Positions 1 through 8,746 are shown, numbered from the stretch's first letter. The stretch: 46,802 bases of DNA from Microcystis aeruginosa W13-11 (GCA_009995705.1 JAADBR010000013.1:1-46802); one strand, 5' to 3'. Notes: generated from the sequence alone by a model not told the origin. A program made the numbers and translations.

Positions 1-1
1 T

Positions 2-211
2 AATCCTATTGAAAGATTAAATAATACCTTTCGACAAAGGATTTCTCGGCTGGTGAGAGAGAGTCTATCTTTCTCTAAAAAAATGGAGAATCACGTTGGG
101 GAACCCTTTGGTATCTTATCCATCACTACAATGCACAGCAAAGCAAAGGACTAAGCCGCCATCACTACTACCGAATCACCACCGGAGAGGAAAAATCCGT
201 GTTATCGTAAA
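2..211 (+). pseudogene. IS1-family transposase, C-terminal remnant with frameshift
   Basis: Reading from base 2, the frame gives NPIERLNNTFRQRISRLVR followed by a segment like the C-terminus of IS1 InsB-type DDE transposases (family knowledge: IERNN-type motif, then RLAR...SFSK). After VG at about base 102 the match jumps to another frame (LWYLIHHYNAQQSKGL, then RHHYYRITTGEE), which ends at a TAA at 209-211. Two extra bases near 103-105 would explain the shift. The N-terminal part lies outside the window. Even so, the frameshift makes a functional product unlikely unless frameshifting is used. No terminal inverted repeat could be identified downstream. Confidence 0.7.
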
Positions 212-296
212 AATGGGGATAGATGGGGGGTTTGGTCTTGCAAAATCGGCAAATAGGGATAAAATCAAAACAAGTTAATTTTTTCCTTACCATATC

Positions 297-638
297 ATGT
301 TAACCCCATCGGATAGTAAATTATCTAAGCAGCAGATTCTCTCGGCTGTTTCCGAAGAGGAACTGCTTAAACAGCAACGGATTCAGGAAGTGCTATTGTT
401 AATAGATAGTTTATTCCAAAGAGAGGAAACGACTTTTAGGATTATCATCGACTGTCTTTACGATGTGGGTTCGTTAAATTTAATTAACAAAAAGTTTCAT
501 AGTCGTTACTTAAATTTTATTATGAAAGCGATCGCTCGTTTTTCTAAGCCTATATTCAGAATTTATGCTCTCTATTGGGTGAAGAAAAATAGCCCTAAAT
601 TAATTACTAATTGGTTGGCTAGTAAGGTTAAATTCTAG
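297..638 (+). CDS. Small hypothetical protein
   Basis: A 113-residue protein that I do not recognise. It begins with a polar, Glu/Gln-rich helix (about residues 10-35). A hydrophobic and basic second half follows (about 60-113, rich in Ile, Phe, Tyr, Lys). No signal peptide or catalytic motif is visible. No clear ribosome binding site precedes the ATG. It sits between an IS1 remnant and a repeat hairpin placed just after its stop codon. It contains a HIP1 octamer (528-535), which suggests long residence in a cyanobacterial genome. It may be a real lineage-specific gene. Confidence 0.5.
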   Translation: MLTPSDSKLSKQQILSAVSEEELLKQQRIQEVLLLIDSLFQREETTFRIIIDCLYDVGSLNLINKKFHSRYLNFIMKAIARFSKPIFRIYALYWVKKNSPKLITNWLASKVKF

Positions 639-640
639 AT

Positions 641-690
641 CGATCCCCCCTCAATCCCCCCTTGATAAGGGGGGGAACTGACGATTTTTA
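641..690. repeat. Interspersed hairpin repeat (C6-TTGATAA-G7), copy 1
   Basis: Bases 656-675 read CCCCCC, TTGATAA, GGGGGGG and can fold into a strong hairpin. The flanks CGATCCCCCCTCAAT and AACTGACGATTTTTAA recur with small changes at 16701-16745, so this is a dispersed repeat unit and not only a local terminator. It lies just after the stop of a plus-strand gene and downstream of the convergent J-protein gene, where it could stop transcription from either side (inference). Confidence 0.7.
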
Positions 691-767
691 ACACCTAACT
701 ACTTATAAACCCCAGAGACAGTAATCAGCACCAAGAAAAACTGTTTCGGCAAACCCTAGCTAGGGAC

Positions 768-1775
768 TTAAATTTGCACCTGTCTGAGATGACGACGGGG
801 ATCGGTGGTACGCTGAGATTTAATTTTCTCGTATAATTCCCGTTCGATCACGGTTAATTCTTTGGGAGTATCGATGACAATTTTGACTAATTGATCGCCG
901 CGTTGTCCTTTATTATCGATCCAACCTTTGCCGCGTAAGCGCAGGGATTGACCGGAACGAATACCGGCGGGAACTTTTACCGTCACCGGGCCATCGGGGG
1001 TAGGAACTTCAATTGCTGTGCCTAAAACCGCCTCATCGGGAGTAATCGGCACTTCACAGGTTAAATTATCGCCTTCAAAAGTAAAGAAAGGATGGGGTTC
1101 TAATTCCACATCGAGAAATAGATCTCCCCGTTGTTTACTCAAGGGATCGATTAGTCCTTTACCCCGTATCCGGAGACGATTACCGGTTTTGGTTCCTGGG
1201 GGGATTTTGATATCGATCATTTCTCCGGCTAAATTAACCCGTTTTTGTACTCCTCGTAAAGCTTCCCCAAAACTCAGACGCAGTTTAGTGGTGGAGACAC
1301 CAGAAGTGACGGATTGGGGTGAAGTACGAGCGCCGGCAAAGTCGTTAAAATTGCTAAAATCGCCAAATCCTCTCCCCGGAGTCCCGTAGGAATGGGAACC
1401 GGGGCGAGTACCGCCGGAGCGCCCCATGCGACCGAGCAGTTCATTGATAAAATCATCAAAGGTGCTGTACTGGCTAAAGTCAAAACCGTCGGAACCAAAG
1501 TCAACCCCCCCATTACCACCCGGCCAATTCGATCGCCCGGCCTGTTGCCAATATTGTCCAAATTGATCGTATTTTTGTCGTTTTTCGCTATCGGAGAGGA
1601 CTTCGTAAGCTTCGCTAATTTCTTTAAAACGTTCTTCGGCGCCTTTATTGTTAGGATTGCGATCGGGGTGATATTTGACAGCTAATTTGCGAAAAGCTTT
1701 TTTAATTTCTTCAGCGCTGGCAGTTTTACCTACTCCCAGAACGGCATAATAATCTTTATAATCTGCGGCAGGCAT
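768..1775 (-). CDS. DnaJ-type (CbpA-like) co-chaperone
   Basis: Type II J-domain protein of 335 residues, a partner that stimulates DnaK ATPase and delivers unfolded clients. The J domain covers about residues 5-75 with the HPD motif at 36-38 (KYHPDRNP). A Gly/Phe/Ser-rich linker follows (about 80-150), then two beta-sandwich substrate-binding domains (about 155-330). The CxxCxGxG zinc motifs of true DnaJ are absent, hence CbpA-like. A strong AAGGAG lies 10 bases before the ATG. Several dnaJ paralogues are usual in cyanobacteria, so no gene symbol is given. It is convergent with the small plus-strand gene. Confidence 0.93.
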   Translation of the reverse strand: MPAADYKDYYAVLGVGKTASAEEIKKAFRKLAVKYHPDRNPNNKGAEERFKEISEAYEVLSDSEKRQKYDQFGQYWQQAGRSNWPGGNGGVDFGSDGFDFSQYSTFDDFINELLGRMGRSGGTRPGSHSYGTPGRGFGDFSNFNDFAGARTSPQSVTSGVSTTKLRLSFGEALRGVQKRVNLAGEMIDIKIPPGTKTGNRLRIRGKGLIDPLSKQRGDLFLDVELEPHPFFTFEGDNLTCEVPITPDEAVLGTAIEVPTPDGPVTVKVPAGIRSGQSLRLRGKGWIDNKGQRGDQLVKIVIDTPKELTVIERELYEKIKSQRTTDPRRHLRQVQI

Positions 1776-1845
1776 CGATACGCTATCTCCTTAGCAATGG
1801 GGATTCAGTCGGGATATTCCTAATCTAACTTAATTTTATCGTTGA

Positions 1846-2496
1846 TCACTGAAAGGGAAATTGCCGACGACGACGATACCAAGTTCCCACACCTACTAAC
1901 AGAGCAATGAGGGTAAAAGCCACCATTAGGGGCAATATATCGCCTTTTCCCAAAGATTTTAAACCCGCACCCATCATGACAAAGGGTAAAATACCTGGGA
2001 CAGTGCCTAATAAGGTACCGATGAAATAATCGCGAAAACGGATAGAAGTTAATCCCGCAACAAAGTTAACGATACCGTAGGGAATAATCGGTAATAGACG
2101 GATAGCAAATATATAAAATAGTCCCCTTTGCTGCATTTCTGCATCGATCGCTTGCCATTTTCCTTGAAATTTTTTGGCGGTATATTCCCGGCCAATAGTA
2201 CGGGTAAAAGTAAAGGCAACTATAGCGGCTACCAAAGCGGCGATCGTTGTCCAAACTGTTCCCATAACCACTCCAAAGATCGCCCCACCACTGAGGTTTA
2301 AGGGGGTAGAAGGCAGGATTAAAATTGTCCCAATCGTATAGAGAATAATATACAAAATGGGGGCGATAATTCCCATTTGTTTTAACCAGATCTGTAATTG
2401 TTGGGAGTCGATACCACCGATTAGATAAACTCCCATCGCCGTGGCGATAATACAAATTATGGTTAGGATAATGACACTACTTTTAGTTTTAGACAT
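1846..2496 (-). CDS. TVP38/TMEM64 (VTT-domain) membrane protein
   Basis: A 216-residue inner-membrane protein of the DedA/VTT superfamily, whose members are linked to lipid scrambling or undecaprenyl-phosphate handling (family knowledge). Hydrophobic segments lie near residues 8-26, 42-62, 72-98, 130-160, 165-182 and 188-205. The VTT signature is visible: LYIILYTIGTILILPSTPLN followed by GGAIFG, and later IRLLPIIPYGIVNFVAGLT with the usual Arg/Pro pair. The last residues are basic (WYRRRRQ), as expected for a cytoplasmic tail. It stands alone between the J-protein and debranching-enzyme genes. Confidence 0.9.
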   Translation of the reverse strand: MSKTKSSVIILTIICIIATAMGVYLIGGIDSQQLQIWLKQMGIIAPILYIILYTIGTILILPSTPLNLSGGAIFGVVMGTVWTTIAALVAAIVAFTFTRTIGREYTAKKFQGKWQAIDAEMQQRGLFYIFAIRLLPIIPYGIVNFVAGLTSIRFRDYFIGTLLGTVPGILPFVMMGAGLKSLGKGDILPLMVAFTLIALLVGVGTWYRRRRQFPFQ

Positions 2497-2668
2497 TTAA
2501 CGGCAATTTTGGGCTAAGTGCGGGGGGCAAAACATAAGATGCAGCCGGGGTTTATATTTCCCTATTGCCAAAAATATAGCAGAAATCGGCTGAGAATCGA
2601 TCTCGATCTTAATATTAGCGAGCTGCCCTATCTGTTCCCAAATTACCCCCGATATCGCTGTGGGTAGT

Positions 2669-5038
2669 TTAGTTAACCTCCTCTAAAACCACGATCGAAA
2701 AACCATTGACTTTATAGCTATCGGCAATTACTGTCCCTTGATCCACAGACCAACAATTATAATCGGTTTCTGCCCAAGCTGCCGTGTCAATAATTCTTAG
2801 CCAACGATAATTATCGGGTGGTGAGGGAACGCGAAAATCCACCGGCAGATAATACATATTAATTAACACCAAAAAATCGTGATCGCCGACGGCACTACCA
2901 TCAATTAAAAACCAAATACAGCGATCATGGGCAGTTAAATCACTAACCCCATCGGGTTTTTTAAATAAGTAGGTGACATTATTGCCCGCATCGAGAACCA
3001 TATCACCGTAGCGGCGCTGTTTGAGTGCTATATGATTCTGTCTTAAGTGAGCAATATAAGCGGCAAAAATAAATAAAGGATTGCGTTCTTCTTGATTAGT
3101 TCCCGTGCCAAAATTATTATGATAAGCTTCCCGATAACCCGTGGGCAGTAGATGGGGTGAACGGGTGGCGATCATATCATAATTATTCCAAGTGGCCACA
3201 CTATCAATATTGTAGGGATTATTATTACCATTTTGGCTGCGGCCAAATTCATCACCCCAGACAGTCATCGGCACACCGCGAGACAAAAATTGAATCGTCC
3301 AAAAGTTGCGTAATCTTTGGCGACGTAAGGACTGATTACCGCCAGAATCCCAAGAATCGTTATTATTATTGCCGCCATCGGAAGGACCAAAAGGCCAGGG
3401 ATTGAGGTTATTTTTATTGTTATAACTGACTAAATCCATCAGGGTAAAACCATCGTGGGCAACAATAAAACCGATCGATTTTTGTGGTCCGCCTTGGTCG
3501 TTAAAATTGCGATAATCTCCGTTCACCTGTTCGATGAATTTAAAAGTATTACCATCTCCCTTTAAAAAACGCCGGATTGCATCGCGATAACGGCCATTCC
3601 ATTCTCCCCAACCCGCTGGGAAATTCCCCACTTCGTAACCCCAGATATCCCAAGCTTCGGCGATCATTTCGGCATCGTATTTCTTGCCTAATTTCTCGAT
3701 CTTTTCTAACAAAGGATGTTTAGGAAAGAATTGTTTTTGTTTGCGCCAATCTTCTCGTTGATGACTAGAAGGAGTTCGACCGAGGACGGGGGCTAGATCA
3801 AAACGAAAACCATCAACTCCCATTTCTTCTAACCAATAGGTGAGGGAATCAAGAACCAGATTACAGGTGACAATATGGGAAAAGTTTAATTGATTTCCGC
3901 AGCCGGTGGCTCCATCGACCAGATAATGTTCGTCGGTGAGTTGATAGTATTCCACCACATCAAAACCACCAAAACTAACAAATGCGGTGACATCGTTGCT
4001 GCCCCAATTCCCCCCTTCTCCGGTGTGATTATAGACCACATCGAGATAAATTTCCATACCTTGGTCGTGGAAAGCTTTGACCATGGCCTTAAATTCTCTG
4101 GTCGGTCCACCGGGGGAGCGATCATAAGCATAACGGCGATCGGGGGCGAAATAACCAAAGGTCATGTAACCCCAATAATTACCGCCAGGGCGATCGTCGG
4201 GGTTATCATCGTTAGCGGTTTCTTGGACCGGTAAGAGTTCGATCGTGGTGAATCCTAGCGCTTTCAGGTATTTGGCCATATAGCCGGCTCCCGCATAAGT
4301 TCCCCTGTACTGATCGGGAACGTTAGCCACTTCCTCAAAACCCGTAATTCCCTTGAGAATGTCTTCTAAACGACTAGCGGAGGGGTGATTACTTAAACCG
4401 CGCACATGGGCCTCATAAATAATCGCTTTTTCGGCCCCCAGACGGGGACGAATCCCGGTAGAAGTCCCATCCGGCGCGATCACAATGCCTTTGGGCGACC
4501 ATTTACCCGTATCGTATTGTCGCCGGATCACTCCTTTGTAGTCCCCTTCTCCCGTGGCATAGATTCCAGCATTTTCTCCAGCCGCGATCATGGCCAGGGT
4601 TTCAAGGTCGTGGGAAAGTTCTCGCGCGTAGGGATCGAAGAGGACTTTATTGGGGTTAAAACGATGGCCAAAATCGTCCACATCTGCCTGAAAACCGGCG
4701 TTACTGTGGCCTCTTTGCCATTTTTGATCAAATTGCCAATTGGGACCCCAACAGCGAAAAGCGTAGTAGCTGCCCTGGGCAATACCAGCGATTTTTGCCC
4801 GCCACGTATCATCATTGGGGTTTTTTGTCAACCAGTAATCATACTTAGCGTTTTCTCCCGTCGGGCGATCGTAGATTTCCAGAAGAATCTGACTGGCATT
4901 TTTAGAATAGACGGCAAAGGTGACACTATCGCCTTGATAATGCGCTCCGAGGGGATAGGTGGCATCAGCCCAGAGATGGCTATCTAGGGGGGCATAATTA
5001 CCAGATTGGGGATGATTTTGACCGATCGCTGGTAACAT
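2669..5038 (-). CDS. glgX: Glycogen debranching enzyme (isoamylase type, GH13)
   Basis: Hydrolyses alpha-1,6 branches of glycogen, the carbon store used in the dark. Numbered from the chosen ATG (789 residues): N-terminal CBM48-like beta domain (about 20-130), then the GH13 barrel with DVVYNHT (333-339), nucleophile Asp414 in DGFRFDLA, acid/base Glu461 in IAEAWD, and His528-Asp529 in AHDGFT. A C-terminal beta domain ends the protein. The frame stays open upstream to a TTG at 5086, which would add 16 residues. Neither start has a clear ribosome binding site, and the ATG at 5038 fits the family start better. Downstream of the Argonaute gene on the same strand, but unrelated in function. Confidence 0.92.
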   Translation of the reverse strand: MLPAIGQNHPQSGNYAPLDSHLWADATYPLGAHYQGDSVTFAVYSKNASQILLEIYDRPTGENAKYDYWLTKNPNDDTWRAKIAGIAQGSYYAFRCWGPNWQFDQKWQRGHSNAGFQADVDDFGHRFNPNKVLFDPYARELSHDLETLAMIAAGENAGIYATGEGDYKGVIRRQYDTGKWSPKGIVIAPDGTSTGIRPRLGAEKAIIYEAHVRGLSNHPSASRLEDILKGITGFEEVANVPDQYRGTYAGAGYMAKYLKALGFTTIELLPVQETANDDNPDDRPGGNYWGYMTFGYFAPDRRYAYDRSPGGPTREFKAMVKAFHDQGMEIYLDVVYNHTGEGGNWGSNDVTAFVSFGGFDVVEYYQLTDEHYLVDGATGCGNQLNFSHIVTCNLVLDSLTYWLEEMGVDGFRFDLAPVLGRTPSSHQREDWRKQKQFFPKHPLLEKIEKLGKKYDAEMIAEAWDIWGYEVGNFPAGWGEWNGRYRDAIRRFLKGDGNTFKFIEQVNGDYRNFNDQGGPQKSIGFIVAHDGFTLMDLVSYNNKNNLNPWPFGPSDGGNNNNDSWDSGGNQSLRRQRLRNFWTIQFLSRGVPMTVWGDEFGRSQNGNNNPYNIDSVATWNNYDMIATRSPHLLPTGYREAYHNNFGTGTNQEERNPLFIFAAYIAHLRQNHIALKQRRYGDMVLDAGNNVTYLFKKPDGVSDLTAHDRCIWFLIDGSAVGDHDFLVLINMYYLPVDFRVPSPPDNYRWLRIIDTAAWAETDYNCWSVDQGTVIADSYKVNGFSIVVLEEVN

Positions 5039-5170
5039 AAATTGGCAGGGTAATATTGCCTTTGATGATAGACATTTTTCGCTCAAAGAAATAAGAAAAA
5101 AATCTAAAGCTTGCTCCCCCCAAAAAACCAGCTATGCAATTTCTACTAACTACCTACATAATTTTCCTCT

Positions 5171-7414
5171 CTAAAGCCAGAATTGACAATCATCTTCTAA
5201 TAAACTAGGATAAATTCCTTGTAAGCGTCGATAAGCAATAGCATCCGCTCCATACAAAGGGATAGGTAAACGGGGGTCTTTGAGGGAACCATAGTGAAGT
5301 AAAGTTAATTTTAAGGTAGTGTCAACTAACTGTTTTAAATTTACTTGCTCTCCCAATTCATGAACTTTTAAGCGCAAGGGACGAGGAACACCCATTTGTT
5401 CAGACACTTGGGACGTTATCAGGATAACTTCCCGCTTTGATAAGGCAAAAGCTAATCCTTTTGAGGGAGCATTTATCTGCTTTTGCTCAAGATTATAAAG
5501 TCTAGGAATGCCAGTCTTATAACATTCTACGAGAATAAATTTAGACTTAATTGCTCTAGCTCTTGCTAGTAAATTTTCCACCTCCTTTCCTTGAAATTTA
5601 CCATCTCTGTAAATGAGAACTGTCTGATTTTTTAGTTCAGCTTGCGGTAAAAAATTTTCCAGCATACGTTGAGGAATTTCTTCTCCCTCGGTTAAACTAT
5701 CTTCTACCCGACAGCGAACAAATTCTCCCTGTTTGCCATATAGTCGCACACTTGCACAAACATTGAGACTCCCCGGAAGATTTTTTTTAGGCATCCTTCC
5801 CACATCTAAACCAATAAAATAATCGGCAATTTCTAGAGGTTCAGCAAGGACATAGGGTAAATTTCCTAATTTGGCTAGGATTCCGGGGACAACTTGATTG
5901 AGAATATTCTTATAGTTGCTTTTATCACTTAAAGTTTTCTCATAAATCATTTGAGTTATAACTCCACGCTCCAGAAACTTTTTTTTGATCCACGAATATA
6001 AACTTCCTTCTTCAGTATTATCAGCATTGCGATCCTCTTGAGGAAGAAAGACTAAAGCAATATCTACAGGAATTTCTCCTCCAATTAATTGATCAACTGC
6101 TTCCTCCAGTCTAGCTCTTTTTTCAAATCCTACACCTTCAACAGAGAAATTTACTTGATTCTCTGGTGGCAAAATAGTCTCAAATTTATAAAGTTTTAAT
6201 CGCTTTTCTAATTGTTCTCTAAAATCTCCCACTTTTAAATTAGCTGGTTTCAGAATAGCTAAACGAATTTTACGAGCAGGATCCTCATATTCTCGATGAC
6301 GTTTATATACACCACCCTTCGATAATCCTTTGAGAGTTTCTCCTTTTTCTCCCCTTTCTTCCTTACCAAATAAGATAGGAGTTTGCTCAAGAGAAATGGG
6401 AGGAGTCCAAAATAATGCGGGGTATTCTTGGCTGTTAATACTTTTTTCTTTTAACTGAAACCCAAAGTTATTTAAAGTATTTTGTGCCTCCTGCTTATAC
6501 AATTTCAATCGTTCTTGTCGTTCAGCATAGAAGATTTTTGTTTCCTTTAATAACTCTCCGTAATTGACTTGAAATAAACTCTCATCCCTATCTGTCATAC
6601 AGGGTTTTAAAGCTGCCAATGGATAAATATACTCCTCGGTATTTTTGCCAAATTGTACCGTCACCACTGGTTGCTCCAGATGAGATTCTTCTAATTTTCT
6701 TCGACTAATTGAACCTGTAGCTTTTTTTAATAAATATTCTCTTCTTTCCCCAATTGTACCCGCTATTTTAATAATTTTAGCTATCCCATTGGTTTCTATG
6801 TCTTTAACCTTTAAACCTACTAATAATTTAGCAGCATCTTGTCTATAGGGATGATGTTCATAAAACTGTTCTAAATCTCCACTATAGACAATACTACTTT
6901 CAAGAGTTAAACAAATAGCTGGATCGGTGTCATTGATGATTTCTGCCCAAAAGTTAACTTCTCTCCTTACCTGTACTTGGTTTTCACTTATCTGACTATC
7001 TTTGGGAAAAACTATTGGACAGGAAAATTTACCAAATATTTTCAGAATTCTAACTGCTAATTGTGCTGTAACTAAAGCTGTTATCTGAAAGTCTTTTAGC
7101 CAATGAATAGAATAATAGTGATCGCCAATATCTTCTCGTAAAACCTCTTGAATATCTGATAAAGCTTCTTTCCACTGTTGTGGAGAGGGAAGATATTTTT
7201 CATCTTTAGCTAATACCCAAAAACAATTATCTTCAAAAATAACCACCACAGCAGGAAACTTCCGACTGAATTGCCAACCAAAACGATTACCTATTTTTCT
7301 AGTAACTTGATGACTAAGTTTAAAACAATTTAAACAATTATTCTTGAGAGTTAAGGAACTAATTTCACTCAAAAATATTGGAGAGTTGGCTGTTTTAGCT
7401 TCTGTGTAATTCAT
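5171..7414 (-). CDS. Prokaryotic Argonaute (long, catalytic PIWI)
   Basis: A 747-residue guide-dependent nuclease candidate. Residues about 1-150 fit an N domain, about 150-330 a divergent PAZ-like region, about 380-520 MID and about 525-747 PIWI. The PIWI tetrad is visible: Asp537 (FIGLDVGR), a glutamate-finger candidate at Glu571 or nearby, Asp604 (IYRDGKF) and Asp724 (LPIPLYGADAIAYR). Spacing matches Thermus Argonaute (D-to-D 67 residues here, 68 there). MID carries a Tyr/Lys...Gln507...Lys515 pattern consistent with binding a 5'-phosphorylated guide end. Length is like that of the cyanobacterial Argonautes of Synechococcus elongatus and Limnothrix, which are DNA-guided DNA nucleases (established). 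Ribosome binding site AAGGAGG lies inside the last codons of the upstream nuclease gene, so the two are translationally coupled. The gene reads AT-rich with no HIP1 site, consistent with transfer. Confidence 0.92.
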   Translation of the reverse strand: MNYTEAKTANSPIFLSEISSLTLKNNCLNCFKLSHQVTRKIGNRFGWQFSRKFPAVVVIFEDNCFWVLAKDEKYLPSPQQWKEALSDIQEVLREDIGDHYYSIHWLKDFQITALVTAQLAVRILKIFGKFSCPIVFPKDSQISENQVQVRREVNFWAEIINDTDPAICLTLESSIVYSGDLEQFYEHHPYRQDAAKLLVGLKVKDIETNGIAKIIKIAGTIGERREYLLKKATGSISRRKLEESHLEQPVVTVQFGKNTEEYIYPLAALKPCMTDRDESLFQVNYGELLKETKIFYAERQERLKLYKQEAQNTLNNFGFQLKEKSINSQEYPALFWTPPISLEQTPILFGKEERGEKGETLKGLSKGGVYKRHREYEDPARKIRLAILKPANLKVGDFREQLEKRLKLYKFETILPPENQVNFSVEGVGFEKRARLEEAVDQLIGGEIPVDIALVFLPQEDRNADNTEEGSLYSWIKKKFLERGVITQMIYEKTLSDKSNYKNILNQVVPGILAKLGNLPYVLAEPLEIADYFIGLDVGRMPKKNLPGSLNVCASVRLYGKQGEFVRCRVEDSLTEGEEIPQRMLENFLPQAELKNQTVLIYRDGKFQGKEVENLLARARAIKSKFILVECYKTGIPRLYNLEQKQINAPSKGLAFALSKREVILITSQVSEQMGVPRPLRLKVHELGEQVNLKQLVDTTLKLTLLHYGSLKDPRLPIPLYGADAIAYRRLQGIYPSLLEDDCQFWL

Positions 7415-7417
7415 GAT

Positions 7418-8248
7418 CTAAACCTCCTTATTTGCATAATCACAAATCGATGTAAACGGACAATAACGACAGACATAGCCACTTTGAGGCGGAAAAATAT
7501 GATAAAAATCTTCAGGGTGATCTTTATATTTTTGTAGTTGTTGCTGATGTTTTTTGGCCAAGGAAGCCAGTTCGATTTTAACTGCTTCTATTGCCTCGGA
7601 AGACAGGGATATTTTTTCTGAGCTTGTTTGGGTTTCTAAATTGTAAAAAGAAGCGACAATTTTTTCCTGAGGATAACGGTAACTAGCCGCCAGTAAATAA
7701 ACATGAGCCTGACGACGATCAAAATTAGATTGACCAGTTTTCAAATCTAAAATATGTATAGTTTCATCGGCTTCTCTGAAAATACAATCAAAGGCAGCGG
7801 ACAAATTAAACTTATAGTTACCTTGCTCGATAACCATAGGTTCTGGATAACCTTCATCACCTCTAGATAAATTAATAATCTCTTGATTCAATAAAATTGG
7901 TTGTTGGTAGTAATTATTTAAAATTACTAAAACCCTAGCTTGAATTTCTGGCGATTCTTGATTTAATTGCAGGATTTCTGCCACTTGTTCCACCCCATGG
8001 GAACCCGATAATCTCACCGGCTCTTGATGAAACTCAAAAACTCCCCTTTGTGCCAACTTACCAATTTTTTGCGGTTGATTATCTTCTGATAATAATCTTT
8101 GGACTTCTGGTTCTTTGTTTCGCGCTTTTTCAAACCCCCGTTTTGTCTGACAATGCCAATTCTCATAGCCAATCGCTGGTTTTAGCGATCGCCAAAGACT
8201 ATAGCTCATCGGAGGATACCAAGGCTTTGTGGGAAACTGGCAGGACAA
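7418..8248 (-). CDS. Cas4-like PD-(D/E)XK nuclease with four-cysteine Fe-S motif
   Basis: A 276-residue RecB/Cas4-family nuclease. The core is visible as Asp154 (AAFDCIF), Asp168-x-Lys170 (ILDLKTGQ) and Gln180-x3-Tyr184 (QAHVY). Cysteines 260, 263 and 269 (CRYCPFTSIC) with Cys33 near the N-terminus match the 4Fe-4S arrangement of Cas4/AddB. Start: a TTG at 8248 is preceded by GAGGGA at 7 bases. The first ATG, 13 codons later, has no such site, so TTG is preferred. It is the first gene of the Argonaute operon, ending three bases before the argonaute ATG. No Cas1, Cas2 or CRISPR array is in the window. Likely role (inference): processing DNA ends or making guide precursors for the Argonaute. 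Confidence 0.88.
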   Translation of the reverse strand: MSCQFPTKPWYPPMSYSLWRSLKPAIGYENWHCQTKRGFEKARNKEPEVQRLLSEDNQPQKIGKLAQRGVFEFHQEPVRLSGSHGVEQVAEILQLNQESPEIQARVLVILNNYYQQPILLNQEIINLSRGDEGYPEPMVIEQGNYKFNLSAAFDCIFREADETIHILDLKTGQSNFDRRQAHVYLLAASYRYPQEKIVASFYNLETQTSSEKISLSSEAIEAVKIELASLAKKHQQQLQKYKDHPEDFYHIFPPQSGYVCRYCPFTSICDYANKEV

Positions 8249-8284
8249 GGTTTTTTCCCTCAGTCAGGATAATGCTAGGATGAC

Positions 8285-8303
8285 ATTGACTAAAATAATC
8301 AAC
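8285..8303. promoter_or_regulatory. Putative operator O1 (Argonaute-operon side)
   Basis: ATTGACTAAAATAATCAAC is a near-perfect inverted repeat with a 5-bp centre. It differs from the second copy at 8328-8346 at only three positions. It lies 37 bases before the nuclease TTG. On the minus strand it supplies TTGATT (8297-8302), which could be a -35 element with TAGCAT at 8272-8277 as -10, although the 19-bp spacing is long. Binding here would be expected to control the nuclease-argonaute operon (inference). Confidence 0.65.
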
Positions 8304-8327
8304 GCCAATGAACTAACTTTAGCCTAT

Positions 8328-8346
8328 GTTGACTGAAATAGTCAAC
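8328..8346. promoter_or_regulatory. Putative operator O2 (xre side), perfect palindrome
   Basis: GTTGACTGAAATAGTCAAC has perfect 7-bp arms around GAAAT. It overlaps the -35 hexamer of the promoter for the xre-immA operon and lies 43 bp (about four helical turns) from O1, centre to centre. Same-face spacing suggests cooperative binding of a dimeric XRE repressor that controls itself and the divergent operon. Confidence 0.75.
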
Positions 8347-8358
8347 CCTTGATATAAT
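8329..8358 (+). promoter_or_regulatory. Promoter of the xre-immA operon
   Basis: TTGACT (8329-8334), an 18-bp spacer and TATAAT (8353-8358) form a near-consensus sigma-70 promoter, 27 bases before the GTG start. The -35 hexamer lies inside operator O2, the usual layout of an autorepressed regulator. Confidence 0.75.
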
Positions 8359-8384
8359 TTTTTTGAGCGGTTGGGAGAAAAGCA

Positions 8385-8741
8385 GTGTCAGAAACATTTG
8401 GACAGGTTATCCGCAAAGCTCGTCGAGAGGAGGAATATAGTCAGAGAGAACTAGCTAAGTTGATTGGGGTGGACTATACCTATCTATCGAAACTAGAAAA
8501 TGATCATGCGGGTTATCCTCCTAGTCAGCAGGTTATTGAATCCTTAGCGACTCATTTAAAATTAAATGCTCAAACCTTAGGAGAATTAGCGGGACGACTG
8601 AGTTCAGATGATCAAAAAGTCTTCAAAGAGTTAGTTCAAAAATACCAGCAAATGCCAATTTTATTGCGTCGCATGAAAGACAATCCCAATTTTGCCCAAA
8701 AAATTATTTCTGAGGCGACAAAATTAGAACCAGAGGAGTAA
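8385..8741 (+). CDS. XRE-family (Cro/CI-type) HTH repressor
   Basis: A 118-residue regulator. The helix-turn-helix spans about residues 6-60 (IRKAREEE-like start, SQRELAKLIGVDYTYLSKLEN). A short helical tail of about 50 residues follows, ending in LEPEE. Start is GTG with GGGAGA upstream. It is followed after 5 bases by the metallopeptidase gene and is divergent from the nuclease-argonaute operon. XRE plus ImmA/IrrE pairs such as ImmR/ImmA of ICEBs1 and CapH/CapP of CBASS islands work as repressor and repressor-cleaving protease (established). The same logic is inferred here, with the twin palindromes at 8285-8346 as likely binding sites. Confidence 0.9.
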   Translation: MSETFGQVIRKARREEEYSQRELAKLIGVDYTYLSKLENDHAGYPPSQQVIESLATHLKLNAQTLGELAGRLSSDDQKVFKELVQKYQQMPILLRRMKDNPNFAQKIISEATKLEPEE

Positions 8742-8746
8742 ATATC

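Noticed and set aside
640..690. Simple intrinsic terminator only
   Set aside because: A second copy with matching flanks at 16701-16745 shows it is an interspersed repeat, though it may still stop transcription.
4406..4987. 193-codon open frame on the plus strand
   Set aside because: It lies fully antisense inside the glycogen debranching gene, whose own frame carries all catalytic motifs. The antisense protein has no recognisable pattern.
7418..8248. Possible CRISPR-Cas adaptation locus because of the Cas4-like gene
   Set aside because: No cas1, cas2, effector gene or repeat-spacer array is present anywhere in the window. The partner gene is an Argonaute.
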